Part shown: piece by piece, positions 22,017 through 31,994 of the stretch | Position numbering within the stretch: position 1 is the first letter of the stretch | Layout of the letters: each line of letters opens with the position of its first letter | IMG/VR virus record: IMGVR_UViG_3300048927_000593 | Coordinates: 1 to 42,469 of that record | Direction: 5' to 3' (one strand) | Source of the DNA: a virus | DNA length: 42,469 bases | The notes under the pieces: generated by a model | The model's input: the letters and a program-made list of their open reading frames with translations, nothing else | The model's database searches: none | Told to the model about the DNA's origin: nothing | Made by a program: the position numbers and the translations under genes

Positions 22017-25000
22017 ATGAATGGTCAGACCTTACGCTCCCTGATCGTCAGCGTCTCCGCCGAAACCAGCGCCTACCAACGCGAAATGGCCCGCGCCGGT
22101 CGAGTCGGGCGCGACTACCTGCGCACCGTCACTGCCGGCAACCGCGAAGCCTCTGCAGGCTGGCGTGCCCAAGAAGCGGCAATCCGCGCCCAGGAGCGGG
22201 CCCTTGGTTCGCTCTCCGGCACCGTCGGCAGCTACGTCCGCGTAATGGCGGCCGGAGCTCTGGCCGTCGGCAACCTTGTCGCCATGGCCGACCAATGGGG
22301 CCAAATCGCCTCCCGCCTTCAACTCGCCACCGACTCTCAGGCCGACTTCGCCGAAGCCCAAACCCGCCTGATGGACATCGGTCGCGTCACCTTCAAAGCC
22401 TTCTCTGAAAACGCCGAGTTGTTCATCCGCACCGCTGGCGTGCTCAAGGACTATGGCGGTACCGCCGAAGACGCGCTGAACATGACCGAGGCCCTATCGC
22501 TGGGCCTGACGGTCAGTGGCACCAATGCCCAGGCCACGGCATCGGTGATTGATCAGGTCAGCAAGTCCCTGGAGCGCGGCAAGTTGCAGGGCGACGGATT
22601 CAATGCGGTGGTCACCCAGGCGCCGCGTCTGTTGCAGGCGTTGCAGGATGCCCTCGGCAAGAACCGTGATGAGCTGCAGTTGATGGCGTCCGAGGGCAAG
22701 TTGACGGTGGATGTCGTCGCCAAGGCTTGGGTCAGCCAGATCGGCCTTATGCGCAAGGAAACCGATGGCATGGCAACCTCGGTGGCGGATGCGGGGTTGC
22801 GTCTGCGTGATGCCTTTATGCAGTACATCGGCACCGCCGACAGCGGCTCGCAGGCCACGGCGAAGTTGGCGCAGGCGATCAGTTATGTGGCGGATAACTT
22901 GGGTGTACTGTCGGCCATCGCCGTCGGCACCGGGTTGGGTTGGATCACCGAGACGGCGGCAGAAAGCATCAAGGCGCTGTATGAGCAGGTAGATGCAGCG
23001 CGAGCGGCGTACTCGGCTGAGTTGGGTCGTGCGCGGGCAGCGCTGGATGCATCGGCGATGATCGCGCGTGTTACTCAGGCTGAGGTGTTGTTGGCCGAGC
23101 GGCGTGTGGCGGCGGCGGTGACGGCGCAGCAACTTAATACGGCAACGCGGGCGCTGACGGCGGCGAAGCTGGCGGATCTGGAGGCTTCACGCGCTGCGGC
23201 AGCGGCGCAGGCGGCGTATGCGGCGGCGAGTTCGTTGTCGGCGCGGGCGATGTCGGGTGTCGCGGCGCTGTTGGGTGGGCCGATGGGGTTGGCGTTCCTT
23301 GTGGGGACCACGGCCACAAGTTTTCTGTTGTTCAGTGAAAATGCGGACAAGGCCCGTGTTTCAGCTGTGGATTTGCAGCGTCCTTTGGCGGAGCTGCGCA
23401 AGGAGTGGGAGGCCCTGAGCAATGCCCAGCGGCGTCCTATCCTCAAGCAGTTGCTCGACCAGCAGACCGTGGCGCGCAAGGCCGCTGAGCAGGCACTCCG
23501 CGATATTCGCCAGCGCGCCCAGTTGTTGGATAAATGGGGCGATAGCTACAGCACCAATCCCTTTGCCAGGGAACGTGCGGTGTCGACATTTCGGCGGGCG
23601 CTGGCGGGCGGGCAGGATATCGACGCAGCGACTCAGGCGCTGATCAAGGTCATTGGGCCGAGTCAAAAACTGCGTGATCAAATCGAAGGCCTGGCCGGTG
23701 CCTATGCCCGCAGTCAGCAGCAGGCCGATGAGGCAGGCAAGCGCATCGACGCGTTGGACGGCATATTGCGCAACGCTCAGAGCGCCGCCGAAGGGGTCAG
23801 CGCGGGACTGCAAAGCATCAAGCCACCAGATGCCGAGCTGACCGCTGCGTGGGAGCGGCGTATCAACAATTTGGTCGAGCAGATGGCCCGCCTGCGGGAT
23901 AGTTCGGCGCTTGGCGAAATCAATCGACAGGCCGAGCGGGATCAGCTCAACCAGACCGAAGCCGGTCGCGCATTACTCGCCCGCGCCCAGGCCGTCGCTC
24001 AACTCAAGGATGCGCAAGAGGCAGCTAACCGAGCCCAGGAAGAGGCGAACCGCCAAGCTCGCCAAGCCGCTGAAGCCGCCCGGCGTGAAGCGCAAAAGCT
24101 TCAGGATAGTTACGAGCGAACCCTGCGTTCATTGCGCGAGCAGCTCCAGCTAAGCGACCAGAAAACCGAACGCGCCCGTATCGAGTACGAGATCAATCAA
24201 GGCTCACTGGCTCAGCTTGATCAGTTAAAGAAAATCGAGTTGCAACGGGCCGCGTTGGCGGTTGATCACCTCAATACTCAACGCGGCTATCAGGAACTGC
24301 TGACGGAGATTCAGCAACAGGAAGACAACCTGTTGGTCAGCACACGCAAGCGTTTCGCTGAACTGGATAGGCTGCAAAAACAGGGCGGCTTATCGGCGGA
24401 TCAATACCGGACCGCAGCCGATGCAATCTCCGGCGCATCGGTCGGCAAAGCACCAGCCTTTATGGGGCTGGATAGCGCCGTCGGTGGCTCAAGCGCCGAG
24501 CTGATTCGCCTCACCGAAGTGGAGCGCGAACTTCAAAAATGGCGCGATAAAGAGTTGGAGCGTCAGCAGGTGTTCTTCGACCAAAAGCTCACCAGTGAGC
24601 AGCAATATCTAGAGCGCGTTGCCGAGATCAACCAACAGAACAATGACCGACTCGCCGCGATTCAAGACGCTTACCGCTCGGCCACGCTTGGCGTGTTCAG
24701 CGAACTCACCGGCAACGCCGCCGACCTGTTCAAGCAACTCGCGGGTGAAGGTTCAGCAGCGTACAAACTGCTGTTCTTCGCCAGCAAAGCAGCGGCCATG
24801 GCCCAGGCAATCATCAACACCGAAGTGGCGGCGACCAAGGCTCTGGAACTCGGTCCAGCCGGTCCGGCAGCGGCGGCGTTGGTTCGGGCGCTGGGCTACG
24901 CCTCGGTGGGCATGATCGCCGCGACTACCTTGGTCGGCATGGCCCACGAAGGCATCGACACGATTCCGAAGACCGGCACCTGGTTATTGCAACAGGGCGA

Positions 25001-25262
25001 GCGGGTGGTGGACGGTCGCACCAATCGTGACCTCAAACAATTTCTGGCCCAGGCACCGCCCGGCAGTGCGCAGCCAATGCCGCAGGTCAGTGTGCAGATC
25101 AACGTCGATGCGCGGGGCAGCAGTGCGATGACCGTCACCTCCCAAGCGGGCGCCCAGCAATTTGCGCAGCAGATGGGACAGGCGATTGAAGAGGCCGTCC
25201 GGCAAGTCATCCGCCAGGAACAACGGCAAAACGGCCTGCTGGACTCAACCGGGAGGCGCTAA
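22017..25262 (+). CDS. Tape measure protein, 1081 aa
   Basis: Sets tail length and forms the inner core. Typical N terminus: SLIVSVSAETSAYQREMARAG and a TMP domain around DSQADFAEAQTRLMDIGR to ALSLGLTVSGTNAQATASVI. A long Ala-, Gln- and Arg-rich coiled-coil region follows (about 330-850), with a hydrophobic patch GGPMGLAFLVGTTATSFLLF (about 420), and a C terminus with GPAGPAAAALVRALGYASVG and a conserved HEGIDTIPKTGTWLLQQGE. It is the largest open frame of the tail region except J, as expected. Length would predict a tail of roughly lambda size. Confidence 0.96.
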   Translation: MNGQTLRSLIVSVSAETSAYQREMARAGRVGRDYLRTVTAGNREASAGWRAQEAAIRAQERALGSLSGTVGSYVRVMAAGALAVGNLVAMADQWGQIASRLQLATDSQADFAEAQTRLMDIGRVTFKAFSENAELFIRTAGVLKDYGGTAEDALNMTEALSLGLTVSGTNAQATASVIDQVSKSLERGKLQGDGFNAVVTQAPRLLQALQDALGKNRDELQLMASEGKLTVDVVAKAWVSQIGLMRKETDGMATSVADAGLRLRDAFMQYIGTADSGSQATAKLAQAISYVADNLGVLSAIAVGTGLGWITETAAESIKALYEQVDAARAAYSAELGRARAALDASAMIARVTQAEVLLAERRVAAAVTAQQLNTATRALTAAKLADLEASRAAAAAQAAYAAASSLSARAMSGVAALLGGPMGLAFLVGTTATSFLLFSENADKARVSAVDLQRPLAELRKEWEALSNAQRRPILKQLLDQQTVARKAAEQALRDIRQRAQLLDKWGDSYSTNPFARERAVSTFRRALAGGQDIDAATQALIKVIGPSQKLRDQIEGLAGAYARSQQQADEAGKRIDALDGILRNAQSAAEGVSAGLQSIKPPDAELTAAWERRINNLVEQMARLRDSSALGEINRQAERDQLNQTEAGRALLARAQAVAQLKDAQEAANRAQEEANRQARQAAEAARREAQKLQDSYERTLRSLREQLQLSDQKTERARIEYEINQGSLAQLDQLKKIELQRAALAVDHLNTQRGYQELLTEIQQQEDNLLVSTRKRFAELDRLQKQGGLSADQYRTAADAISGASVGKAPAFMGLDSAVGGSSAELIRLTEVERELQKWRDKELERQQVFFDQKLTSEQQYLERVAEINQQNNDRLAAIQDAYRSATLGVFSELTGNAADLFKQLAGEGSAAYKLLFFASKAAAMAQAIINTEVAATKALELGPAGPAAAALVRALGYASVGMIAATTLVGMAHEGIDTIPKTGTWLLQQGERVVDGRTNRDLKQFLAQAPPGSAQPMPQVSVQINVDARGSSAMTVTSQAGAQQFAQQMGQAIEEAVRQVIRQEQRQNGLLDSTGRR

Positions 25263-25595
25263 GTGGAAACCTTCGTTTGGCCAGTGCGTCTGGGCTCATC
25301 CGGGCAGATCGAGCAGCGCGTGCAAACCAACGAGTTTGGCGACGGCTACGTGCAGGTGATCGGCGTCGGCCTCAACAATCAAGCCGAAGCCTGGGACGTT
25401 TCTGTGACCGGTGTGTTAGCCAAGATCCAGCCGGTGCGAGCATTCCTCGATCTTCATCGCGGTTCACGCTCCTTCCAATGGACACCACCAGGCGGCAACG
25501 CAGCGCGTTTTCGTGCAACCGGTTACCGCCTGTTGCCCCACGGCAAAGGCATCTACACCCTGAGCTGGACCTTCCAACAAGTTTTCTATCCCTGA
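25263..25595 (+). CDS. Minor tail protein M-like, 110 aa
   Basis: GTG start 25263 directly after the tape measure stop. The protein has the M-family pattern METFVWPVRLGSSGQIEQRV, followed by EFGDGYVQVIGVGLNNQ and a C-terminal GIYTLSWTFQQVF. It is part of the tail tip assembly with L, K, I and J. Confidence 0.92.
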   Translation: METFVWPVRLGSSGQIEQRVQTNEFGDGYVQVIGVGLNNQAEAWDVSVTGVLAKIQPVRAFLDLHRGSRSFQWTPPGGNAARFRATGYRLLPHGKGIYTLSWTFQQVFYP

Positions 25596-25601
25596 CTCAC
25601 C

Positions 25602-26300
25602 ATGGCGATCAACACCGACGTCCAACTGCTGGAGCCGGGTGACGCCGTTCGCCTGTACGAAGTCGATGCCACGCACCTGGGCGGCGACCTGATGCGTTTT
25701 CACGGCCACATGCAGGACGGCACGATTGTCTGGCAGGGCCAGGCCTATGAGCCGATCAGCATCGAAGCCAAAGGCCTGGACCTGAACGGCGACGGTCGCC
25801 CCGCACTGCCAACGCTGACAGTCGGCAACGAAATCGCGGGTGTACGCGGCGCCCTCTCAGCGTTGTGCCTGCATCTGGATGACCTGGCCGGTGCCAAGGT
25901 GACCATCCGCGAAACCTTTCGCCATTACCTCGATGCCGCCAACTTCCCAGAGGGCAACCCGCAGGCCAGTGACCAGCAGCGGGTGATGAGTTGGTTTATC
26001 GAACAGAAAACCGATGAAGACGAGATGCAGCTGGAGTTCCAACTTTCCAGCCCTGCGGACTTGCAGGGCATCAAAGTCCCTGCGCAACAAATTACCAGCC
26101 TGTGCCGCTGGGCCTGCATGAACCAGTACCGAGGCGAGGCCTGCGCGTACATCGGCACGGCGCTGTTCACCAAGCACGACGAACCCACTGATGACCCCGC
26201 ACAAGACCGCTGCGCCGGGCGCTGGCGCAGTTGCAAGGTACGCGGCAACACCGCGCGGTTTGGTGGGGCGCCGGGTTCGAGTTTGATTATTCGGAGGTAG
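25602..26300 (+). CDS. Minor tail protein L-like, 232 aa
   Basis: Lambda L is a tail-tip hub protein that binds an iron-sulphur cluster. This protein has the L pattern VQLLEPGDAVRLYEVDATHLGG and DLNGDGRPALPTLTVGN, and in the C-terminal part cysteines in SLCRWACMNQYRGEACAY and DRCAGRWRSCKVRGN, suitable for a 4Fe-4S cluster. It follows M and precedes K, as in lambda. Confidence 0.92.
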   Translation: MAINTDVQLLEPGDAVRLYEVDATHLGGDLMRFHGHMQDGTIVWQGQAYEPISIEAKGLDLNGDGRPALPTLTVGNEIAGVRGALSALCLHLDDLAGAKVTIRETFRHYLDAANFPEGNPQASDQQRVMSWFIEQKTDEDEMQLEFQLSSPADLQGIKVPAQQITSLCRWACMNQYRGEACAYIGTALFTKHDEPTDDPAQDRCAGRWRSCKVRGNTARFGGAPGSSLIIRR

Positions 26301-26302
26301 CC

Positions 26303-27073
26303 ATGCGAATCAGCCGCGCCCTGGAGGCGCAGATGCGGCAGCACGCCGAGGCGCGCTACCCGGAAGAGGCGTGCGGGCTGTTGATCCGCACCGATAGCGG
26401 GCGCGTGTATTGGCCGTGCCTCAACGCTGCCGCCAGTGCCTCGGAGCATTTTGTGATCAGCCGCAATGCCTGGTGCGAGGCGGAGGATCAGGGCCAGGTG
26501 CTGGCGGTGGTGCATAGCCATAACAACGGCAGTACGCGGCCCAGTCAGGCGGATCGGGTGAGTTGTGAGTTGCATGAGCTGCCTTGGGCGATTGTTGCGT
26601 GGCCGGGGGGCGAGATCCGTTGGTTCAAACCCGAGGGGTATATCGCGCCGCTGTTGGGGCGGGACTTCACCCATGGAGTGCTGGATTGCTACACGCTGAT
26701 TCGCGATTGGTATGCGCGGGAATTGGGGCTGACCTTGCTCGACTACCCGCGCACGGATCGTTGGTGGGAGAACAAGCACGGCCCCAGCCTGTATCAGCAC
26801 CACTTTGCCGAGGCGGGGTTTGTGCAGGTCGATAGCCCTCAGCGCGCGGACGTGCTGATCATGGAAGTCGGCCGCACCTATCACCCCAACCACGCGGCGA
26901 TATTTTTAGGCACGGACGGTTCGCTCTCGAGCGAACGGGCGCCCGATTTGGGTGGCAGTGGTCCGTTTTTTATTCATCACCTGTACGGGCGCAGTTCGAC
27001 CCGCGAGGTGTATGGGCCGGATTGGGCGCAGCGCACGCGGTTAATTTTGCGGCATCGCGAGTCGCGGTCATGA
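26303..27073 (+). CDS. Tail protein K-like: JAMM peptidase plus NlpC/P60, 256 aa
   Basis: K-type tail-tip protein that probably opens peptidoglycan at entry. The N-terminal JAMM domain has EEACGLL and VVHSHNNGSTRPSQAD (HxHx7SxxD). The C-terminal NlpC/P60 domain starts near residue 125, with catalytic Cys in GVLDCYTLIRDWY and His in HPNHAAIFLG. The start ATG 26303 follows GGAGG; the frame open to 26231 is a shadow of L. It overlaps the I gene by 4 bases (ATGA). Confidence 0.93.
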   Translation: MRISRALEAQMRQHAEARYPEEACGLLIRTDSGRVYWPCLNAAASASEHFVISRNAWCEAEDQGQVLAVVHSHNNGSTRPSQADRVSCELHELPWAIVAWPGGEIRWFKPEGYIAPLLGRDFTHGVLDCYTLIRDWYARELGLTLLDYPRTDRWWENKHGPSLYQHHFAEAGFVQVDSPQRADVLIMEVGRTYHPNHAAIFLGTDGSLSSERAPDLGGSGPFFIHHLYGRSSTREVYGPDWAQRTRLILRHRESRS

Positions 27074-27654
27074 GCCAGCGCACGGTGCGGTTGTATGGCG
27101 TGTTGCGAAAGCACTTTGGCCGCGACTTTCCGCTGGAGCTGTCCAGCCCTGCCGAGGGCATCAGTGCGCTGTGCTATTTGCTGCCGGGGTTTGAGCGCTT
27201 TCTGCGGGATGCCGAGTCGCGAGGGTTGGTGTTCTCGGTGTTCGCTGGCCAACGCAATCTGAGCGAGCAGGAACTGCCCCTCATTACCCGCGACGACAGC
27301 GTGATCCGCATCGTGCCGTTGGTGGTTGGCAGCAAAAGTGCGGGGCTGTTCCAGACCATCCTCGGCGTCGCGTTGGTGGCGCTGGGGTATTTCAGCTTCG
27401 GCACCACATCACCTTGGGGCATGGGGCTGATCGCGGCGGGTACCGGCGCGGCTGTCGGCGGTGTGATGCAGATGCTCGCACCGATCCCCAAGCCGGGGCT
27501 GGGCCGAGACGAGGAGGGCAATCGCGCCAGTTATGCGTTCGGCGGCGCTGTCACCACTGTCGCGCAGGGCAATCCGTGGCCGGTTTTGTACGGCGAACGT
27601 GAGATTGGCGGTGCGGTGTTAAGTGGCGGCATCTACGCCCAGGATCAGGTCTGA
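27070..27654 (+). CDS. Tail assembly protein I-like, 194 aa
   Basis: Start 27070 overlaps the K stop as ATGA. The N-terminal half is ubiquitin-like (TVRLYGVLRKHFGRDFPLEL; VFAGQRNLSEQELPL), followed by a hydrophobic glycine-rich region (about 95-150, IAAGTGAAVGGVMQMLAPIP) and the C-terminal YGEREIGGAVLSGGIYAQD. This is the lambda gpI type, needed for J incorporation. Confidence 0.92.
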   Translation: MSQRTVRLYGVLRKHFGRDFPLELSSPAEGISALCYLLPGFERFLRDAESRGLVFSVFAGQRNLSEQELPLITRDDSVIRIVPLVVGSKSAGLFQTILGVALVALGYFSFGTTSPWGMGLIAAGTGAAVGGVMQMLAPIPKPGLGRDEEGNRASYAFGGAVTTVAQGNPWPVLYGEREIGGAVLSGGIYAQDQV

Positions 27655-27661
27655 CGAGACC

Positions 27662-30600
27662 ATGGGCAGTTATGTGGCCGGCGCCAAGGCTGGCAGCAGC
27701 AAGCCCAATCGTCCCTATATCGCCAGCGACAGCGCACCCTCCATCGCCACCGCGAAACTGTTGTACGCCTTTAGCTGGGGCGAAATAGTCGGGCCAGTGG
27801 ATGGGCTGAAATCCATCAAGCTGGACGGCACACCCCTCCAAGCCGCCGATGGCACCGTGAACTTCCCTCGGGCGCGTTGGCAGTTCCGCTCGGGCACTTT
27901 GGATCAGGATCGCCTGGTTGGCTTCCCCGAAATCAACAACGAGATCGCCATCGGCGTTGAGCTGCGTTCCGAGTCACCGTGGGTGCGCTCGGTCAGCAAC
28001 GACGAAATCAACGCCGTGCGCTTGCGACTGTCCTGGCCCCAGCTTCAAGCTCAAGACGCCAACGGCAATATCAACGGCTATCGCATCGACTACGCGGTGG
28101 ATATCGCCACCGACGGCGGCGCTTATTTGCCGGTGCTGACCGCTTTCGTCGCACGCAAAAACACCACCAAATACGAGCGCTCTCATCGCCTGGAATTACC
28201 CGTCGGAAGCGAGTGGACCCTGCGCGTTCGCAGGCTGACTCCCAACCAAAACAGCAGCCTGATCGCCGACATGATGCGCGTCGAGTCGATCACCGAAATC
28301 ATCGACGCCGAACTGACCTACCCCCTCACCGCCGTGGGTGGTATCGAATTCGACGCCGAGCAATTCAACAGCGTGCCCAAACTCTCGGCCCTGATGCGCG
28401 GCCGTATCCTGCGTGTGCCCAGCAACTACGACCCGGAAACCCACACCTACATCGGCATCTGGGACGGTACCTTCAAACTCGCCTACAGCAACAACCCCGC
28501 CTGGGTCTGGTACGACCTGGCGCTGCACCCCTATTACGGCCTCGGCGAGCGGCTCAACGCGGCGACGGTCAACCGCTACGCCCTGTACCGCATCGCCCAG
28601 TGGTGCGACCAAATGGTCCCGGACGGCAAGGGCGGTACCGAGCCGCGCTTCACCTGCAACCTCTACCTGCAAACCCAGGAAGAGGCCTACATCGTCCTCG
28701 AAGACATCGCCTCGATCTTCCACGGCATGGCCTATTGGGATGGCAGCCAGATGGTGGTCAACGCCGACATGCCGCAAGACCCGGTCTACAACTTTCATCG
28801 CGGCAACATCATCAGCCTCAAATACCAGGGCGTGCGCAAACGGGATCGGCATACGCGGGCGATGGTCAGTTGGGACAACCCCGACAACAGCTTTGAGACC
28901 GAGCAGGAGCCGGTGTTTGTCGAAGACGGCATCGCCAAGTTCGGAATTCAGGATTTGCCGCTGGGCGCGGTGGGTTGCACCAGTCGCGGGCAGGCGCAGC
29001 GGGCGGGGATGTTTGCGTTGGTCAGTGAGCAAACGCAGACACGCCCGGCGACGGTGCGCGTCGGCCTGGATGGGCAGATACCGAGACCGGGGCAGTTGAT
29101 TCGCCTGAGTGATGAGCTGCTGGCGGGTCGGGCCAATGGTGGGCGGGTGTCGGCGGTGGCGGGGCGGGTGGTGACATTGGATCGGGATGTGGAGATTCCT
29201 TCTGGATCACGCTTGATCTGCAACCAGCCCAGTGGAGCGTCCGAGTCGCGATTGATTACGCGGGTGGAGGGGCGTGCGGTGACGGTTGCCGCCGAGTACA
29301 GCGAGGTGCTGCTGCCGGAGTGCGGTTGGGTGATTGACGCTGATGACCTGGCGACCCTGCAATTCAAAGTGCTGAGCATCACGCGACCGGAGTGGCAGCA
29401 GTTCCAGTTCACGCTGATCCAGCATGAACCGGGCAAATACGATGCGGTGGATTACGCGAGCAAGATCGACCCATCACCGGTGACCGTGATCCCGCCCGGC
29501 GTGCAGGCGCCGCCCAGTTCGGTACTGATCACGCAAAGCATTTCCACCCAGCAAGGGCTGGCGGTGACCACCATGACCATCGCCTGGCACGCCGCTGAAT
29601 ACGCGGTGGGCTATGACGTGGAGTGGCGGCGGGGCGCCGGGGACTGGGTGCGGATTCCGCGCACCGGAGAACTGTTGGTGGATGTAGTAGGCGTGTACTC
29701 CGGCCAGTACCTGGCGCGGGTGCGGGCGGTGAATGTGCTGGATGTGGCCTCCATACCGGCCAGCTCGGTGTTGACCACCATTGAGGGCAAGATCACGCCG
29801 CCGTCTTCGGTGGCGTTTTTGCGTACGCAAGGCAAGTTGTTTGGGATTGGCTTGCAGTGGGGCTTTCCTGCTGGGGCTGAGGATACACAGCGCACAGAGG
29901 TTTGGTCCTCGCAGGTGCCCGCGTTTGAAAGTGCACAGAAACTCGGTGACTTCGCTTATCCGCAGGCTGCGCATGACTTGCAGGGGCTGGCGGCGGGGGC
30001 ACGGTTCTACTTCTGGGCGCGGCTCGTGGATCGCACTGGCAATGTCGGGCCCTGGTATCCCGTTGGCAATGGTCTGGCCGGGCAAGCCAGCGCCGAGGCC
30101 GGGCCGATTCTGGAACTGATCGCGGGGCAGATTGGCGCGAGCCAGCTTGGTCAGGAGTTGCTGGGTGAGATTGGACTGATTACTGGCGATGGGCCTGGCT
30201 CAGTCAACGACCGGCTGGAAAAGACCCGAGAAGAACTGAAAGAACTCTTCAGCGAGGTGAGCGATGCCTTGGCGTATGACGAAACCAAGGCCTATGCAGC
30301 GGGGGAGATTGTTCGCCTGGGTAGCCGCCTGTTCCAAGCCAGAGAACCGGTTCAAGGCGTGGCCCCACCCGATCCCGAATACTGGCTGGACATCGGCACC
30401 GTCGCCGAGACCGCTGATGCACTGGCCTATCAGGTTGAGGCGAACTCCAGCAGCATCGAACAGCAGGGCGAGCAACTCATCGCCCAAGCCCATCAACTGA
30501 ATACCGTCGTCGCCGCGGTGGATGATGCAGTGGCTTCGGTGCAGCAGGTCAGCCAAGCCCTGGCCAGCACCGATGACAAGCTCCAGGCCATGTGGGCGGT

Positions 30601-31012
30601 GAAGATGGAGCTGAATCAGGACGGGCAGTATGTGGCTGCCGGGTTTGGGTTAGGCATCGAGAACACAGGCGCCGGGTTGCAGAGCCAGTTTCTGGTCAGC
30701 GCCGACCGCTTCGCCATGGTGACCACCCTCGCTGGTGGGCAGGTGTTCACGCCGTTTGTGGTGCAGAACGGGCAGATGTTTATCAACCAGGCGCTGATTC
30801 AAGACGGCTCCATCAGCAACCTGAAAATTGGCGACTACCTGCAATCCAACGACTACATCGCAGGCACGCAGGGCTGGCGACTCGACAAGACCGGCGTGAT
30901 CGAATTCAACGGCCCGGTAGCCGGAGGCGGGCGCCTGAGCATCAACAACCGCGTGGTGCAGGTGTACGACATCAACGGCACTTTGCGGGTACGCCTGGGG
31001 ATCTGGGGCTGA
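27662..31012 (+). CDS. Tail tip/host specificity protein J-like, 1116 aa
   Basis: Central fibre that contacts the host receptor. The N-terminal hub is typical (LLYAFSWGEIVGPVDGLKSI; NEINAVRLRLSWPQLQ), with middle regions around DLALHPYYGLGERL and YWDGSQMVVNADMPQDPVYN. Fibronectin-III-like segments occur near 620-800 (PSSVLITQSISTQQGL; GYDVEWRRGAGDWVRI). A helical part with DUF1983-like character (about 860-1000) is followed by the C-terminal FNGPVAGGGRLSINN. Start ATG 27662 is 7 bases after the I stop; the frame upstream to 27623 is not needed. Receptor specificity is expected in the C-terminal part. Confidence 0.95.
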   Translation: MGSYVAGAKAGSSKPNRPYIASDSAPSIATAKLLYAFSWGEIVGPVDGLKSIKLDGTPLQAADGTVNFPRARWQFRSGTLDQDRLVGFPEINNEIAIGVELRSESPWVRSVSNDEINAVRLRLSWPQLQAQDANGNINGYRIDYAVDIATDGGAYLPVLTAFVARKNTTKYERSHRLELPVGSEWTLRVRRLTPNQNSSLIADMMRVESITEIIDAELTYPLTAVGGIEFDAEQFNSVPKLSALMRGRILRVPSNYDPETHTYIGIWDGTFKLAYSNNPAWVWYDLALHPYYGLGERLNAATVNRYALYRIAQWCDQMVPDGKGGTEPRFTCNLYLQTQEEAYIVLEDIASIFHGMAYWDGSQMVVNADMPQDPVYNFHRGNIISLKYQGVRKRDRHTRAMVSWDNPDNSFETEQEPVFVEDGIAKFGIQDLPLGAVGCTSRGQAQRAGMFALVSEQTQTRPATVRVGLDGQIPRPGQLIRLSDELLAGRANGGRVSAVAGRVVTLDRDVEIPSGSRLICNQPSGASESRLITRVEGRAVTVAAEYSEVLLPECGWVIDADDLATLQFKVLSITRPEWQQFQFTLIQHEPGKYDAVDYASKIDPSPVTVIPPGVQAPPSSVLITQSISTQQGLAVTTMTIAWHAAEYAVGYDVEWRRGAGDWVRIPRTGELLVDVVGVYSGQYLARVRAVNVLDVASIPASSVLTTIEGKITPPSSVAFLRTQGKLFGIGLQWGFPAGAEDTQRTEVWSSQVPAFESAQKLGDFAYPQAAHDLQGLAAGARFYFWARLVDRTGNVGPWYPVGNGLAGQASAEAGPILELIAGQIGASQLGQELLGEIGLITGDGPGSVNDRLEKTREELKELFSEVSDALAYDETKAYAAGEIVRLGSRLFQAREPVQGVAPPDPEYWLDIGTVAETADALAYQVEANSSSIEQQGEQLIAQAHQLNTVVAAVDDAVASVQQVSQALASTDDKLQAMWAVKMELNQDGQYVAAGFGLGIENTGAGLQSQFLVSADRFAMVTTLAGGQVFTPFVVQNGQMFINQALIQDGSISNLKIGDYLQSNDYIAGTQGWRLDKTGVIEFNGPVAGGGRLSINNRVVQVYDINGTLRVRLGIWG

Positions 31013-31015
31013 ACC

Positions 31016-31309
31016 ATGCCTGCCGGATTACAAGTCTGGGACGCCAACGGCGCATTGATTCTGGACACCTCCACCCGCGTCGGAACCCTGATCGGCAGCG
31101 TCAATACCGGCGCGGTCAATGGCGCGATAGCCGTGTCGCTGATCGGTGAGCCGCTGTTCTTCGTCAAGCAACTAAGCTTCCCGCTCTACACCGTGTACAT
31201 CTTCCCGAACGTCTCGATAGCGGGCGGGGTACTCAGCTGGGTCTACCCGCCGCCGTTCAACCCTTACCAAGCCAACGTGGCCGTGAGGATCTTTTATGGT
31301 TTCTACTGA
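31016..31309 (+). CDS. Tail-tip accessory protein with AGLQ module, 97 aa
   Basis: Starts MPAGLQVWDANGALILDTS, four bases after J. A similar MPAGLQ start and a second AGLQ module occur in the next gene, so both derive from a common module. It is beta-rich (VYIFPNVSIAGGVLSWVYP). Small proteins after J are often fibre or tail-tip decoration; that role is inferred. Its stop overlaps the next start (TGATG). Confidence 0.75.
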   Translation: MPAGLQVWDANGALILDTSTRVGTLIGSVNTGAVNGAIAVSLIGEPLFFVKQLSFPLYTVYIFPNVSIAGGVLSWVYPPPFNPYQANVAVRIFYGFY

Positions 31310-31983
31310 TGCCAGCCGGCCTGCAAGCCTTTAACGACTACGGCACCGCCCAGATCACCGGCGAAGAAATCTGCCTCAGCCTCATCAACAAATTCGCCGT
31401 CACCCTGACCCCGCGCTACACCAGCGGCCAGCAGCTCTACTTCGCTGCTAACCTCACGGTGCCGCTGGACGCAGTGATGCTGATGGGCGACACCAGCGGC
31501 GCCTACGTCAACGTCTTTTTCGACCCACGATACGACGGCTCCTACGTGCAACTCACCAGCCACGCGGGCGTCACGGTGACGCTCTACCTGTTCGCTGCCG
31601 CCCCAGTCGTTGCGTCCACGGCGGGGTTACAAGTGTTCGGCAGCGACCAGCGATTGCTGTTCGACGCGTCACACAAAATCCTCCGGCCGATCCATGCCAA
31701 CCCCATGCTCTCACCGGAATACCTACTGCCGGTGGGCAATAGCAGGGCATACGCCGCCGCGCTGACCTACACACGGGTGCATTTCTACAACGAGTTCAAC
31801 GACAACATCGACGGCACCACGTACGACTCCGCCAGCATCGGCCCCGGCTACGTGCGACGCGGCGCGTTGATGGACATCAACCTCTGGGGCCAGAACCTGT
31901 TCCGCTTCTTCACCTACACCGAAGTCACGCCGCTACGGCTGACACCCCCAACCCTGCTGGTGGCGGACGTGACGCACTACTGA
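31309..31983 (+). CDS. Tail-tip accessory protein with two AGLQ modules, 224 aa
   Basis: Begins MPAGLQAFNDYGTAQ, and near residue 105 repeats STAGLQVFGSDQRLLFDASH, both resembling the 97-aa neighbour. The C-terminal half has RVHFYNEFNDNIDGTTYDS and ends LTPPTLLVADVTHY. No enzyme motif is seen. It may decorate the J tip or bind the host surface. Confidence 0.75.
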   Translation: MPAGLQAFNDYGTAQITGEEICLSLINKFAVTLTPRYTSGQQLYFAANLTVPLDAVMLMGDTSGAYVNVFFDPRYDGSYVQLTSHAGVTVTLYLFAAAPVVASTAGLQVFGSDQRLLFDASHKILRPIHANPMLSPEYLLPVGNSRAYAAALTYTRVHFYNEFNDNIDGTTYDSASIGPGYVRRGALMDINLWGQNLFRFFTYTEVTPLRLTPPTLLVADVTHY

Positions 31984-31994
31984 GGGCTAACGAG

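Noticed and set aside
22494-23132. 212-aa minus-strand frame in the tape measure gene
   Set aside because: GC-rich shadow of a repetitive helical gene.
28196-29032. 278-aa frame on the minus strand, and a 305-aa frame on the plus strand (27979-28896)
   Set aside because: Both are shadows inside the J gene; no domain or ribosome site.
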